Notes under the pieces: generated by a model | Database searches by the model: none | What the model saw: only the letters and a program-made list of their open reading frames with translations | Told to the model about the DNA's origin: nothing | Source: Microvirga pakistanensis | GTDB lineage: Bacteria; Pseudomonadota; Alphaproteobacteria; Rhizobiales; Beijerinckiaceae | Length of the DNA stretch: 64,000 bases | Reading direction: 5' to 3' | NCBI RefSeq assembly: GCF_004458765.1 | Contig: NZ_SPJX01000184.1 | Coordinates: 124,001 to 188,000 of the forward strand | Translations under genes and position numbers: made by a program | Shown: positions 16,321 through 24,860 of the stretch, piece after piece | Position numbering within the stretch: position 1 is the stretch's first letter | Layout: each line of letters begins with the position of its first letter

Positions 16321-18399
16321 TCAAGCCCTGCGGCGGCCTTCCGTCAGCCAGGCCGCGAGCGTCGCGCCGATCAGCAGCGCAAGGCCCACGAAGCCCAGCG
16401 CCAGCGGAAAGACGGAGACGCCGCGCACGATGGCGCTCTCGCTCGGCCTGATCCCGATCCAGTCGCCGCCGGAGAAGCGCGAGCCGGAATGCACCGCGAG
16501 AATGCGCGGCACGGTGATGCCCTGGTCGCCCGCCATGGCGACCCGGCGCACGGAGCCGCCGGTCGCTTCCGCAATCGGGCTGAGTGCTTCCGTATTGCTG
16601 AACACGTCCATCAATTCGCGGGGATTGGCCGGGCCAATGCTGACGAAGGCGACGAGGTCGCCCGAACGCACGGTGTGAAGTCCGAGCTCCTTGCCTTCGA
16701 CTTCGGCCGTGAAGAGGCCAGGCCGGCCTTCGGTGAGCGGAATGCTGGTCTCCGCTCCGCTCGGCGCCACGAGGGTCACGGGATCAGCCGCGTCCTCCAT
16801 GGTTTGCCGCTCGATGCGGATGGTGCGTCCGTTGGCGGAGGCGCGGAGCGCTTCCTCCTCCAGAGCGGGTTCCTTCATGAGCCAATGGGCGAGACGGCGC
16901 AGGAGGTCGAGATGCGGGCCGCCATCTTGATAGCCGCGCGCCCAAAGCCAGGCGTGGTCCGACAGAAGCAGCGCGACGCGGCCCTTTTCCTCGCGGCGGA
17001 GCACGAGCAGGGGCAGATCGTTGGCCCCCGACATCAGCGTCGCTCCCGACTGCACCTCCGAGCCGATGATGCGCAGCCACTCTCCCCAGGCCGGCGGCGA
17101 CGTCTCGGAGCCCGGCAGCTCCCGCGTAACCGGATGGCGGTTTCCCGTATCGGTGATGCTGGCCTTGTAAGGCTGCTCGACGATGCGGCCGTTGGGAACG
17201 CCCGGAATGACAGGGGCGAGCCGGGTCTGCGCCAGGCTGCCGTAGCTTGCGAATTCCGGACCCGCCGCGACCAGGATCGCGCCGCCCTCGCGCACGTAGC
17301 GCACGATGTTCTCGAAATAGCTCGAGGGCAGGATGCTCTGGTTGGCGTAGCGGTCGAAGATGATCAGGTCGAAATCCTTGATCTTCTGCTGGAACAGTTC
17401 GCGGGTCGGAAAAGCGATCAGCGAGAGTTCGTTGATTGGCGTGCCGTCCTGCTTCTCCGGCGGGCGCAGGATCGTGAAATGGACGAGGTCCACATTGGCG
17501 TCGGATTTCAGCAGGTTGCGCCAGGTGCGCTCGCCGGCATGGGGCTCGCCTGAGACCAGCAGCACGCGCAGCTTTTCGCGGATGCCTTCGACGGCAATGA
17601 CCGCGCGGTTGTTGGCCTGCGTCAGCTCGTTTGGCAGGCCCTCCACTTCCAGCTCGACCACGTTCGTGCCGCCATGCTCGATGCGAACCTGCAACGAGAA
17701 CGGCGTGTCGGCGCGGACCTGCTGGCGGGACAGAACCTGCCCATCGCGGCGAAGCGTGACAAGGGCGGAGCCGGTGCCGCCGCGCTCCATCACCTGCGCG
17801 CGAATGGTCTGATCCTTGCCGACGATGCCGAAGCGGGGGGCCTCGATCAGCTTGATCTGCCGGTCGCGCTCGTCCGGACGGCCGGTGATCAAAGCGTGGA
17901 GCGGTGCCTGGAATCCGAGAGATTGCGCCGTGGGCGGGATGTCGTGCACCACGCCGTCGGTGATCAGGATCACGCCCGCGAGGCGGTCCGGCGGAACGTC
18001 CGACAGGCCGTTGGAGAGGGCGGCGAACAGGCGTGTTCCCTCATCGCCGCCGCTGTCGTCCGCATCGATGTAGCGTGGCTCCACGTCGGCCAGCGAACCG
18101 AAGCGCCGCTCCAGCTCGGCCCTGACCTGGTCGGTCATCGCGGAGCGGTCGCCGAGCGTCTGCGACGCCGAGCGGTCGGTCACGATCGCCACGATATCCT
18201 TCACCTTCTCGCGCTCCTCCTGCACGAGCGACGGATTGGCAAGCGCGAGGAGGACAAGCGCCAGGGCGACGGCTCTGAGGATCGCCACGGGGCCGCGGGA
18301 GACCACGGCCAGGAGCGCGAGCAGCCCGGCGACGGCGCCGATCGCCCAAAGCGCGTAAAGCGGGATGAGGGGTGAGAAGCTGATCGAGAGGACTGACAT
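16321..18399 (-). CDS. Membrane protein with vWA-like and glutamine-amidotransferase-like regions
   Basis: This 692-residue protein has two N-terminal membrane helices (about 10-33 and 37-55) and one near the C-terminus (about 660-685). A vWA-like region starts DIVAIVTDRSASQ, with an intact MIDAS DxSxS (75-79) and VILITDGVVHD further on. Around 275-400 the segment VLLVSGEPHAGERTWRNLL...FDLIIFDRY...VREGGAILVAAGPEF resembles class I glutamine-amidotransferase-like folds seen in BatA-linked proteins. It is the last of four genes in the MoxR operon, 8 nt after the DUF4159 gene. Function is unknown. A periplasm-facing envelope or chaperone-like role is inferred. Confidence 0.72.
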   Translation of the reverse strand: MSVLSISFSPLIPLYALWAIGAVAGLLALLAVVSRGPVAILRAVALALVLLALANPSLVQEEREKVKDIVAIVTDRSASQTLGDRSAMTDQVRAELERRFGSLADVEPRYIDADDSGGDEGTRLFAALSNGLSDVPPDRLAGVILITDGVVHDIPPTAQSLGFQAPLHALITGRPDERDRQIKLIEAPRFGIVGKDQTIRAQVMERGGTGSALVTLRRDGQVLSRQQVRADTPFSLQVRIEHGGTNVVELEVEGLPNELTQANNRAVIAVEGIREKLRVLLVSGEPHAGERTWRNLLKSDANVDLVHFTILRPPEKQDGTPINELSLIAFPTRELFQQKIKDFDLIIFDRYANQSILPSSYFENIVRYVREGGAILVAAGPEFASYGSLAQTRLAPVIPGVPNGRIVEQPYKASITDTGNRHPVTRELPGSETSPPAWGEWLRIIGSEVQSGATLMSGANDLPLLVLRREEKGRVALLLSDHAWLWARGYQDGGPHLDLLRRLAHWLMKEPALEEEALRASANGRTIRIERQTMEDAADPVTLVAPSGAETSIPLTEGRPGLFTAEVEGKELGLHTVRSGDLVAFVSIGPANPRELMDVFSNTEALSPIAEATGGSVRRVAMAGDQGITVPRILAVHSGSRFSGGDWIGIRPSESAIVRGVSVFPLALGFVGLALLIGATLAAWLTEGRRRA

Positions 18400-18407
18400 G
18401 AGTTGCC

Positions 18408-21212
18408 TTACTGGCCAAGCCGCTCGAGCAGCGCAGGCACATGCACCTGATCGGCCTTGTAGTTTCCGGTCAGCGAGTACATCACGATGTTGATGCCGCT
18501 GCGATAGGCCATCTCACGCTGGCGCTGATCGCTGCCGACGATCGGGTAGAGGTACTCCCCGCGCGGGCCCACGGCCCAGGCGGCGGCGAGGTCGTTGGAC
18601 GTGATGATGATCGGCGAGACGCTGTCGCCGGAACGGGCCGGGCGGTTCTCCTCCCCTTCCGCCTGCGGCGGCAGAGCCTCGACCCAAGTCTGCCCCGTGG
18701 CGTATCGGCCGGGGAAGGAATCGAGAATGTAGAACGTCTTCGTCAGCACGTGATCGGCCGGCACCGGCTCGAGCTCGGGAATGTCGAGCGTGGCCAGCAT
18801 GCGGCGCAGATATTGCCCCTCGGCGCTGACGGCGCCGCCCGGGCGATTGGTGAAGGCGTCGCGGGTGTCGAAGATCACCGTGCCGCCGCCCTTCATGAAG
18901 GCGTCGAGACGCCTGATGGCGGCCTCGGACGGCATGGGGCGCGTGGGGATGATGGGCCAGTAGATCAGCGGATAGAAGGCCACCTCGTCCCGTGAGAGGT
19001 CGATGCCGATGGGGTCGCCCGGCGAGAGGGCCGTGCGCTGCGACAGGATCTGCGTCAGGCCCGTGAGCCCGGCCTTGCTCGTCTCGTCGACGCCTGCATC
19101 GCCCGTGATCACGTAGGCCAGCCGCGTCACGAGGGCCGGATTTGCATTCTCGTCGGTGCGGCGCAGCCCCAGATCCTGTGCCCTGGCGTCGGGGGCGGAC
19201 GTGAGGACCATCATCGCGGCAAGGAGGATGGAGGTTGCGGCCCCCGCCTTGCGCAGCCGTCCCGAGAGATTCGACAGATGACCGCCGAGCCAGAGGGAGG
19301 CGAGGGTGTCGGCAAGGAGCAGGATGAGAGCGAGCATGAAGAGAGGCATGCGCAGATCGATGGTTTGGGCGCCGGCCAGCGGCGCGACCCGTGCGTTGAG
19401 CGGGGCGATGTCGAGCGGCGCGAGCTTGTCTCCGGGCAGGAGCGCATTCACGGCAAGGCTCGAATCGACGGGGCCGTAGAAGCCCGGGGGATGCTCTCCC
19501 GTGGCGCGCTCGATATAGCCCCGCGCCACGGCGCGGGCATTGGCGGGCGGCGTCGTAAACACGCCGTAGCCGTCGAGCGTCAGGCGCGGAGCGACGGTTT
19601 CGTTCTCCGCGTTGCGGGCTTCGGCGCTCACATCGCCCGGTGCGCCCGCGAGAGCCGTGATCCGCCGCAGCATGTCGACGAACAAGCCGGACAGGGGCAG
19701 GTTCGACCAGGTGGTGTCCGCCGTCACGTGGAAGAGCACGATGAGGCCGTCCCCGCGTTTGTCGGCGGTGACGATCGGCGTTCCGTCCGCGAGAGACGCC
19801 CAGGTGCGCGAGGGCAGATCGCCATCGGGTTCGGCCAGGATCTGGCGGCGAATGCCGATTTCATCCGGAATGGCGAGCCCGAAGAACGGGCTCTCGCGCG
19901 TGAAGGGCGCGAAGGTCTTCGGGGTATCCCACGACAGCGAGCCGCCGAGGCTGCGTCCGCCGCGGCGCAGGCGTACCGGCACGAGTTCGTCGTTCCCGGC
20001 CGCCAGGCGCGAGCCGGCGAAGCGCAGGAGCAGCCCGCCGTTCTGGACAAATTCCGTGACCCTGCCCAGGGTCTCGCGGTCGAGGCCGCCCACGTCCGCG
20101 AACACGAGCACGGAGACCTGTTCCTCGATCAGCTGGTTCACCGCATCGGCGACGCCGCCGCGGCCCGTGCGGATCTCCGAATAGGGAGAGAGGGCGCGCT
20201 CGATATAATAGAGCGGCGACAGCAGCGGCTGACTCTGATCGGCGGTGCCTCCGAACACGAGGCCGACGCGCCGGCGCTTGCCACGCTCGTCGAGCAGGTT
20301 CACGGCGCCGGCGGAACTCTCGCCGAGAATTTCGATGCGCGCGATGGCGTTTCTGATCTCGGTCGGCAGATCGAAGGCGACGCTGGTCTCGGTGGCGTCC
20401 GGCTCGAAGCTGAATCGCATGTCGGCGAGCGGCAGGTTCCTGAGATCGAGGGCACGCAATGTGCCGGAGTCGCGGCCGTTGGGCTCCGCGCGCACGACCC
20501 GCGCGTTCAACCGTCCGCCGACATTCTCGACGCCCGCCATGGCAAGCGTGGTAGCGCGCTCGGATTTGAGAACCGTGATCCGCCGGTCATCCGCCATCTG
20601 GGTCAAGCCGTCGATGAAGCCTTGCCCGTCAACGCCCGCCACCCCGTCGCTGATCCAGACGATATTCGCGTCGGGCGTGCTTTCCAGAAAGCGCCCGATG
20701 GATTCCAGATGGGCCGAGCGGTCCTGCAGATGCGGTTGCGGCTTCAAGGAGCGCAGACGCTCCAGCGCGGCCGATGGATTGGTCGGTTCCAGAGCACTCG
20801 GCTGCTCCGCCGTCGCCACGAGGGAGACGGTGCGCCCGTCGCGGCCCGCGGCCTCGATGCGCTCCGAGGCCAGATTCATCCGGTCGCGCCAGTCATGGGC
20901 GGCGGCAAGGCCGTTGTCCACGACGATGAGGAGCGGTGCGCGGCTGTTGTCCTCGGCGAGAGGATTCCAGATCGGCCCAGCGGCCGCGAGGATGAGGAAG
21001 GCCGCAAGCAACAGGCGCATGAGCAGCAGCCACCAGGGCGTGCGGGCGGGGGTCTCCTGTTCGGGGCGCAGGTCGGCCAGGATCTTGAGAGGCGGGAAAT
21101 CGACGCGCCGCGGCTGCGGCGGCGTGATGCGCAGCAGCAGCCAGATCGCCGGAAGGGCCGCGAGCGCCGTCAGGACGAGCGGGACGGCGAAGGTGAGAGG
21201 AAGCCCCAGCAT
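18408..21212 (-). CDS. BatA-domain plus DUF4159 membrane protein
   Basis: The 934-residue protein starts with a BatA (aerotolerance regulator N-terminal) domain, two helices (about 5-28 and 60-80) and the linker RRVDFPPLKILADLRPEQETPARTPWW. A degenerate vWA-like segment LLIVVDNGLAAAH (95-106) follows, where the MIDAS DxSxS is lost. Further helices lie near 640 and 675, and a DUF4159 domain forms the C-terminus (RLAYVITGDAGVD...IYWPIIP...GGTVIFDTRDAF...). This domain order is conserved in alphaproteobacterial MoxR clusters. The gene starts 3 nt after the DUF58 stop. Molecular function is not known. Confidence 0.8.
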   Translation of the reverse strand: MLGLPLTFAVPLVLTALAALPAIWLLLRITPPQPRRVDFPPLKILADLRPEQETPARTPWWLLLMRLLLAAFLILAAAGPIWNPLAEDNSRAPLLIVVDNGLAAAHDWRDRMNLASERIEAAGRDGRTVSLVATAEQPSALEPTNPSAALERLRSLKPQPHLQDRSAHLESIGRFLESTPDANIVWISDGVAGVDGQGFIDGLTQMADDRRITVLKSERATTLAMAGVENVGGRLNARVVRAEPNGRDSGTLRALDLRNLPLADMRFSFEPDATETSVAFDLPTEIRNAIARIEILGESSAGAVNLLDERGKRRRVGLVFGGTADQSQPLLSPLYYIERALSPYSEIRTGRGGVADAVNQLIEEQVSVLVFADVGGLDRETLGRVTEFVQNGGLLLRFAGSRLAAGNDELVPVRLRRGGRSLGGSLSWDTPKTFAPFTRESPFFGLAIPDEIGIRRQILAEPDGDLPSRTWASLADGTPIVTADKRGDGLIVLFHVTADTTWSNLPLSGLFVDMLRRITALAGAPGDVSAEARNAENETVAPRLTLDGYGVFTTPPANARAVARGYIERATGEHPPGFYGPVDSSLAVNALLPGDKLAPLDIAPLNARVAPLAGAQTIDLRMPLFMLALILLLADTLASLWLGGHLSNLSGRLRKAGAATSILLAAMMVLTSAPDARAQDLGLRRTDENANPALVTRLAYVITGDAGVDETSKAGLTGLTQILSQRTALSPGDPIGIDLSRDEVAFYPLIYWPIIPTRPMPSEAAIRRLDAFMKGGGTVIFDTRDAFTNRPGGAVSAEGQYLRRMLATLDIPELEPVPADHVLTKTFYILDSFPGRYATGQTWVEALPPQAEGEENRPARSGDSVSPIIITSNDLAAAWAVGPRGEYLYPIVGSDQRQREMAYRSGINIVMYSLTGNYKADQVHVPALLERLGQ

Positions 21213-21215
21213 GAC

Positions 21216-22142
21216 CTAGCGCCCTCCCATGACCACGCCGCGGGCCGCCGACACCAGCGTCAGCAGGCGGAGCGCGGCTTCGCTCGCGGGCCGGTCGGTG
21301 CGATGGATCGTGAAGGTCCAGCCCCGGCGGCGCGTGATCTCCTGCAAATCGGACCGATGCTGTTCGATCCGCGCGCGATAGGCCCGTCCCCAGGATACGG
21401 CGTCGCCGATGCGCAGCGAGAGGCCGTCCTCCAGGTCGTGCAGAACGGCCTGACCCTGGAACGGGAACGTCTCCTCGACAGGATCGACGATCATGACGAG
21501 ATGGCCGCGGGCGCCGCGGGCGGAGACGCCTTCCACGGCAGCTGCGATGTCGCGCACGGGAGAGAGAAAATCGCCGATCAGGATGGCTTCGTGCTGGGGC
21601 GCGATGGGAGCGCCCGGAGGAAGATCGTCCTCGAGGGAGGCGCGGTCCGCCACCAGATTCTGCGCCATGGTCTCGGCAATACGCCGCGTCGCGCGTGGCG
21701 CCATGAGGCCGAGCATGCCGATGCGCTCGCCCGATTCCACGAAGCAATCGGCCATGGCGAGCCCCAGCACGACGGCGCGCTCGATCTTGGGGGCCTGGGC
21801 AAGTTCGGAGGCATAGGCCATGGAGGCGGAGCGGTCGATCCAGATCCACAGGGTCTGCGCCGTCTCCCATTCGCGCTCACGCACATAGAGCCGGTCGTCG
21901 CGGCCCGAGCGGCGCCAGTCGATACGCTGCGCGGCTTCGCCGGCCACGAAGGGGCGGAACTGCCAGAAACTCTCGCCGACGCCCGCGCGTCGGCGGCCGT
22001 GGATGCCGTGCGCGAGGTTCGCCGCCACGCGCCGGGCTTCGAGCACGAGGCGCGGCATGCGATCGGCGAGCGAGAGCGCGCTCTCGGTTTCCTGGCGCCC
22101 CGGTGACCGGGCGCTCTCGGGAAGGACCCGGACACGGGCCAT
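21216..22142 (-). CDS. DUF58 domain-containing protein (vWA-like)
   Basis: The start at 22142 (MARVRVLPES) gives 308 residues. The DUF58 core is RRAGVGESFWQFRPFVAGEAAQRIDWRRSGRDDRLYVREREWE, followed by LWIWIDRSASMAYAS with an intact MIDAS DRSAS (103-107). DUF58 proteins accompany MoxR ATPases and are thought to be substrates or adaptors in metal-dependent protein maturation. No membrane helix is obvious, so it should be cytoplasmic. It begins 10 nt after the MoxR stop. Confidence 0.85.
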   Translation of the reverse strand: MARVRVLPESARSPGRQETESALSLADRMPRLVLEARRVAANLAHGIHGRRRAGVGESFWQFRPFVAGEAAQRIDWRRSGRDDRLYVREREWETAQTLWIWIDRSASMAYASELAQAPKIERAVVLGLAMADCFVESGERIGMLGLMAPRATRRIAETMAQNLVADRASLEDDLPPGAPIAPQHEAILIGDFLSPVRDIAAAVEGVSARGARGHLVMIVDPVEETFPFQGQAVLHDLEDGLSLRIGDAVSWGRAYRARIEQHRSDLQEITRRRGWTFTIHRTDRPASEAALRLLTLVSAARGVVMGGR

Positions 22143-22152
22143 GACGCTGTCC

Positions 22153-23169
22153 CTAACCTTTGAGCCGGGCGGTGAGACGGCCGATGACGCTCGACAGCGT
22201 CTCGCCATCGGCGCGGGCCGAGAAGGTGAGCGCCATGCGGTGCTTGAGAACGGGCTCGGCCAGCGCCGTTACGTCGGCGAGGGAGGGCGCGACGCGGCCC
22301 TCGATGAGGGCGCGCGCACGCACCGCCAGCATCAGCGCCTGGCTGGCGCGGGGGCCCGGCCCCCACAGAACCTTGTCGCTCACGCCCTCGATGCTGTCGC
22401 TCTCGGGACGGGCCGAGCGCACGAGATCGAGGATCGCTTCGACCACGCTCTCGCCGACCGGCAAGCGGCGCACGAGACGCTGGGCGTTCATGAGCGCCTC
22501 GGCATTCATCACGGCGACGGGCTTGTGATCCTCCGCGCCGGTCGTCTCGATGAGGATGCGCCGTTCGGCCTCGCGGCTCGGATAGCCCACGTCGATCTGC
22601 AGAAGGAAACGGTCGAGCTGGGCCTCGGGAAGGGGATAGGTGCCTTCCTGCTCCACCGGATTCTGCGTGGCGAGCACATGGAAGGGCTGGGGCAGATCGT
22701 GCCGCTCGCCGCCCACGGAGACGTGATGCTCCTGCATGGCCTGGAGCAGGGCGGACTGGGTGCGGGGGCTCGCGCGGTTGATCTCGTCCGCCATGAGAAG
22801 CTGCGTGAAGACCGGACCTTTGACGAACCGGAAGGAGCGGCGCCGGTCGGCGCCTTCGTCGAGGATTTCCGATCCCAGGATATCGGACGGCATCAGGTCC
22901 GGCGTGAACTGGATGCGGCGGGCGTCGAGACCCAGCACGGTGCCGAGCGTCTCGACGAGCTTGGTCTTGGCCAGGCCCGGAACGCCCACGAGCAGACCGT
23001 GGCCGCCCGCCAGCAGGGTGATCAGGGTCTGGTCGACCACGTCCTCCTGGCCGAAGATGACGGTGTGGATGGCCTCCCTGGCGCGCCCGACAGTCTCAAG
23101 CGTTGCCTCCGCATTGCGGATGATCGCGTCGTCCAAGGCGGTGGGCGCTTGAGAAATGCTGGCCGTCAT
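22153..23169 (-). CDS. moxR: MoxR family AAA+ ATPase
   Basis: The 338-residue AAA_3 ATPase has Walker A GVPGLAKTK (62-70), Walker B LLMADEINRASPRTQSALLQAMQE, sensor 1 VLATQNPVEQEGTYPLPEAQLDRF and a C-terminal lid domain. MoxR ATPases act as chaperones that insert cofactors or assemble complexes with vWA partners. It heads a four-gene operon with DUF58, BatA-DUF4159 and the vWA membrane protein. The promoter must lie in the 199-bp divergent gap before DUF1285. Confidence 0.92.
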   Translation of the reverse strand: MTASISQAPTALDDAIIRNAEATLETVGRAREAIHTVIFGQEDVVDQTLITLLAGGHGLLVGVPGLAKTKLVETLGTVLGLDARRIQFTPDLMPSDILGSEILDEGADRRRSFRFVKGPVFTQLLMADEINRASPRTQSALLQAMQEHHVSVGGERHDLPQPFHVLATQNPVEQEGTYPLPEAQLDRFLLQIDVGYPSREAERRILIETTGAEDHKPVAVMNAEALMNAQRLVRRLPVGESVVEAILDLVRSARPESDSIEGVSDKVLWGPGPRASQALMLAVRARALIEGRVAPSLADVTALAEPVLKHRMALTFSARADGETLSSVIGRLTARLKG

Positions 23170-23368
23170 GAGGTCACTCTCCCTCTCGTTGCATACGCCC
23201 CATCCATCTAGTCTGCCTTCGATTCCTATCGAGTGGCAAGGGTCGATGCGCCGCAGCGGACAAAGCCGAAGGATTGGATGTGGCGGTTGAGGACACTATG
23301 CTGAGGAAGTAGCCGGCGGCAGCCTTTCGTCGATCCTCCGAGTTGATTTTCTTGTTCACGCTTGTGTC

Positions 23369-23971
23369 ATGACCCATTCCAGCACTCCCACTCCCGGCAG
23401 CGCCCTGGCCCGCCTCACGCAGGCGCTGGGCTCCGATCCCAAGCGCAAGGGCCCGCCTCCGGTCGAGCGTTGGAACCCGCCCTATTGCGGCGAGATCGAC
23501 ATGCGCATCGCGGCCGACGGCTCCTGGCACTACATGGGCTCTCCCATCAACCGGCCCGCCCTCGTCAAGCTGTTTTCCACCGTCCTACGGAAGGACCCAG
23601 AGCGCTACGTGCTCGTCACGCCGGTCGAGCGGGTGGGGATTGCCGTGGAGGACGCCCCGTTCCTGGCCGTCGAGATGGCGGTCGAAGGGGAGGGGGATTC
23701 CCGTCAGATCGCCTTTCGCACGAACGTGGACGATCTCGTGCAGGCGGGGCCGGACAATCCCCTGCGCTTCGAGGAGGGCGAGCATGGAGGCGTGAAGCCT
23801 TATGTGAAGGTTCGCGGGGACCTGTGGGCCCTCGTCACCCGTTCCTTGACCCTGGACCTGATTGCGCTCGCCGAGGAACGGCAGATCGAAGGACGCAATC
23901 TGTTCGGAATCGCGGTCAAGGATGCGTTCTTTCCCATCGCCTCCGCCGCGGACCTGGGAGATTTTTCATGA
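23369..23971 (+). CDS. DUF1285 domain-containing protein
   Basis: The 200-residue protein matches DUF1285: VERWNPPYCGEIDMRIAADGSWHYMGSPINRPALVKLFSTVLRKD, then YVLVTPVERVGIAVEDAPF. This is a small domain of unknown function found across proteobacteria. There is no signal peptide. Its TGA overlaps the ATG of the following Nudix gene (ATGA), so translation is likely coupled. The next genes suggest a housekeeping nucleotide/tRNA operon. Confidence 0.85.
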   Translation: MTHSSTPTPGSALARLTQALGSDPKRKGPPPVERWNPPYCGEIDMRIAADGSWHYMGSPINRPALVKLFSTVLRKDPERYVLVTPVERVGIAVEDAPFLAVEMAVEGEGDSRQIAFRTNVDDLVQAGPDNPLRFEEGEHGGVKPYVKVRGDLWALVTRSLTLDLIALAEERQIEGRNLFGIAVKDAFFPIASAADLGDFS

Positions 23972-24606
23972 GGGCCGCCCCCCTGGACAGGCCGGATTTC
24001 CTGACCCTGGCCGCGGAGCGGCTGCGGCCCGAGCCGCCGCATCTGGAGGATGCGCTCACCGATCCGCGTGGCGACCACAGCCTCGACAACGTGCCTCTGG
24101 CGCTTCCGCTCTCTCCGAAACCCGCCGCCGTTCTCGTCCCTGTCGTGATGCGGGAGGAGCCCGCTTTGCTGCTCACCGAGCGCTCCGCGGCGCTTCGCCA
24201 GCATTCGGGGCAGATCGCCTTTCCGGGCGGTCGCGTCGACCCCACGGACGACTCGGTCCTTGCGGCCGCTTGCCGCGAGGCCCAAGAGGAGATCGGGCTC
24301 GACAGCCGCTTCATCTCGCCTCTCGGCTATCTCGATGCCTATCTGTCCACCACCAATTACCTGGTGATCCCCGTCGTGGCGCGCGTCTCGCCGTCCTACA
24401 CCCTCGACCTCAACCCGCACGAAGTGGCCGAGGCCTTCGAGGTGCCGCTGAGCTTTCTCATGGACCCGGCGCGTCACGAGCTTCACTCCCGTGAATGGAA
24501 GGGCCGGCTTCGCCGCTATTATGCGATGCCTTACGAGGGGCGCTATATCTGGGGGGTGACGGCGGGAATCATCCGCAATCTTTACGAGAGGCTCTACACA
24601 CCATGA
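23968..24606 (+). CDS. CoA pyrophosphatase (Nudix family)
   Basis: The ATG at 23968 overlaps the preceding stop by 4 nt, giving 212 residues. The CoA-type motif LLTERSAALRQHSGQIAFPGG leads directly into the Nudix box GGRVDPTDDSVLAAACREAQEEIGL, which has Asp in place of the first Glu, as is usual in this subfamily. The enzyme should cleave CoA or acyl-CoA to 3',5'-ADP and phosphopantetheine in the cytoplasm. Its end overlaps the DUF6111 start by 4 nt. Confidence 0.88.
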   Translation: MRAAPLDRPDFLTLAAERLRPEPPHLEDALTDPRGDHSLDNVPLALPLSPKPAAVLVPVVMREEPALLLTERSAALRQHSGQIAFPGGRVDPTDDSVLAAACREAQEEIGLDSRFISPLGYLDAYLSTTNYLVIPVVARVSPSYTLDLNPHEVAEAFEVPLSFLMDPARHELHSREWKGRLRRYYAMPYEGRYIWGVTAGIIRNLYERLYTP

Positions 24607-24860
24607 CGCGTGCGCTCCTGCAGGGATTGGTGCTGTTCCTCCTGCCTTTCGTGCTCTTCGCCGCCTATCTGGTGATCCGGCGCCGCAATGCCCTGGCCTG
24701 GTCCTCGTGGAGCGATCAATCGCTCTGGCTCGCCATCGCGGGGCTTGTTATGGTCATCGTCTCGCTCGTCGTCACGGGCTTGACGACGGATGGTCAGACC
24801 GGCGCCTTCGTGCCGACGCATATCGAGAATGGACGGGTCGTTCCGGGGCAGTTTCAGTGA
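24603..24860 (+). CDS. DUF6111 family small membrane protein
   Basis: The 85-residue protein has two membrane helices (about 5-24 and 42-61) separated by a basic loop VIRRRNALAW, then a tail ending HIENGRVVPGQFQ. This pattern is DUF6111, a short inner membrane protein conserved in Hyphomicrobiales between CoA-Nudix and CCA-transferase genes. Function is unknown. It is joined by 4-nt overlaps on both sides (ATGA before, GTGA after). Confidence 0.8.
   Translation: MTRALLQGLVLFLLPFVLFAAYLVIRRRNALAWSSWSDQSLWLAIAGLVMVIVSLVVTGLTTDGQTGAFVPTHIENGRVVPGQFQ

Noticed and set aside
19278-22106. Open frame of 942 codons on the plus strand opposite the DUF4159 and DUF58 genes
   Set aside because: It is an antisense shadow caused by high GC and codon bias. 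Composition is rich in Arg, His, Gly and Gln without recognisable domains, while the minus strand encodes clear family members.
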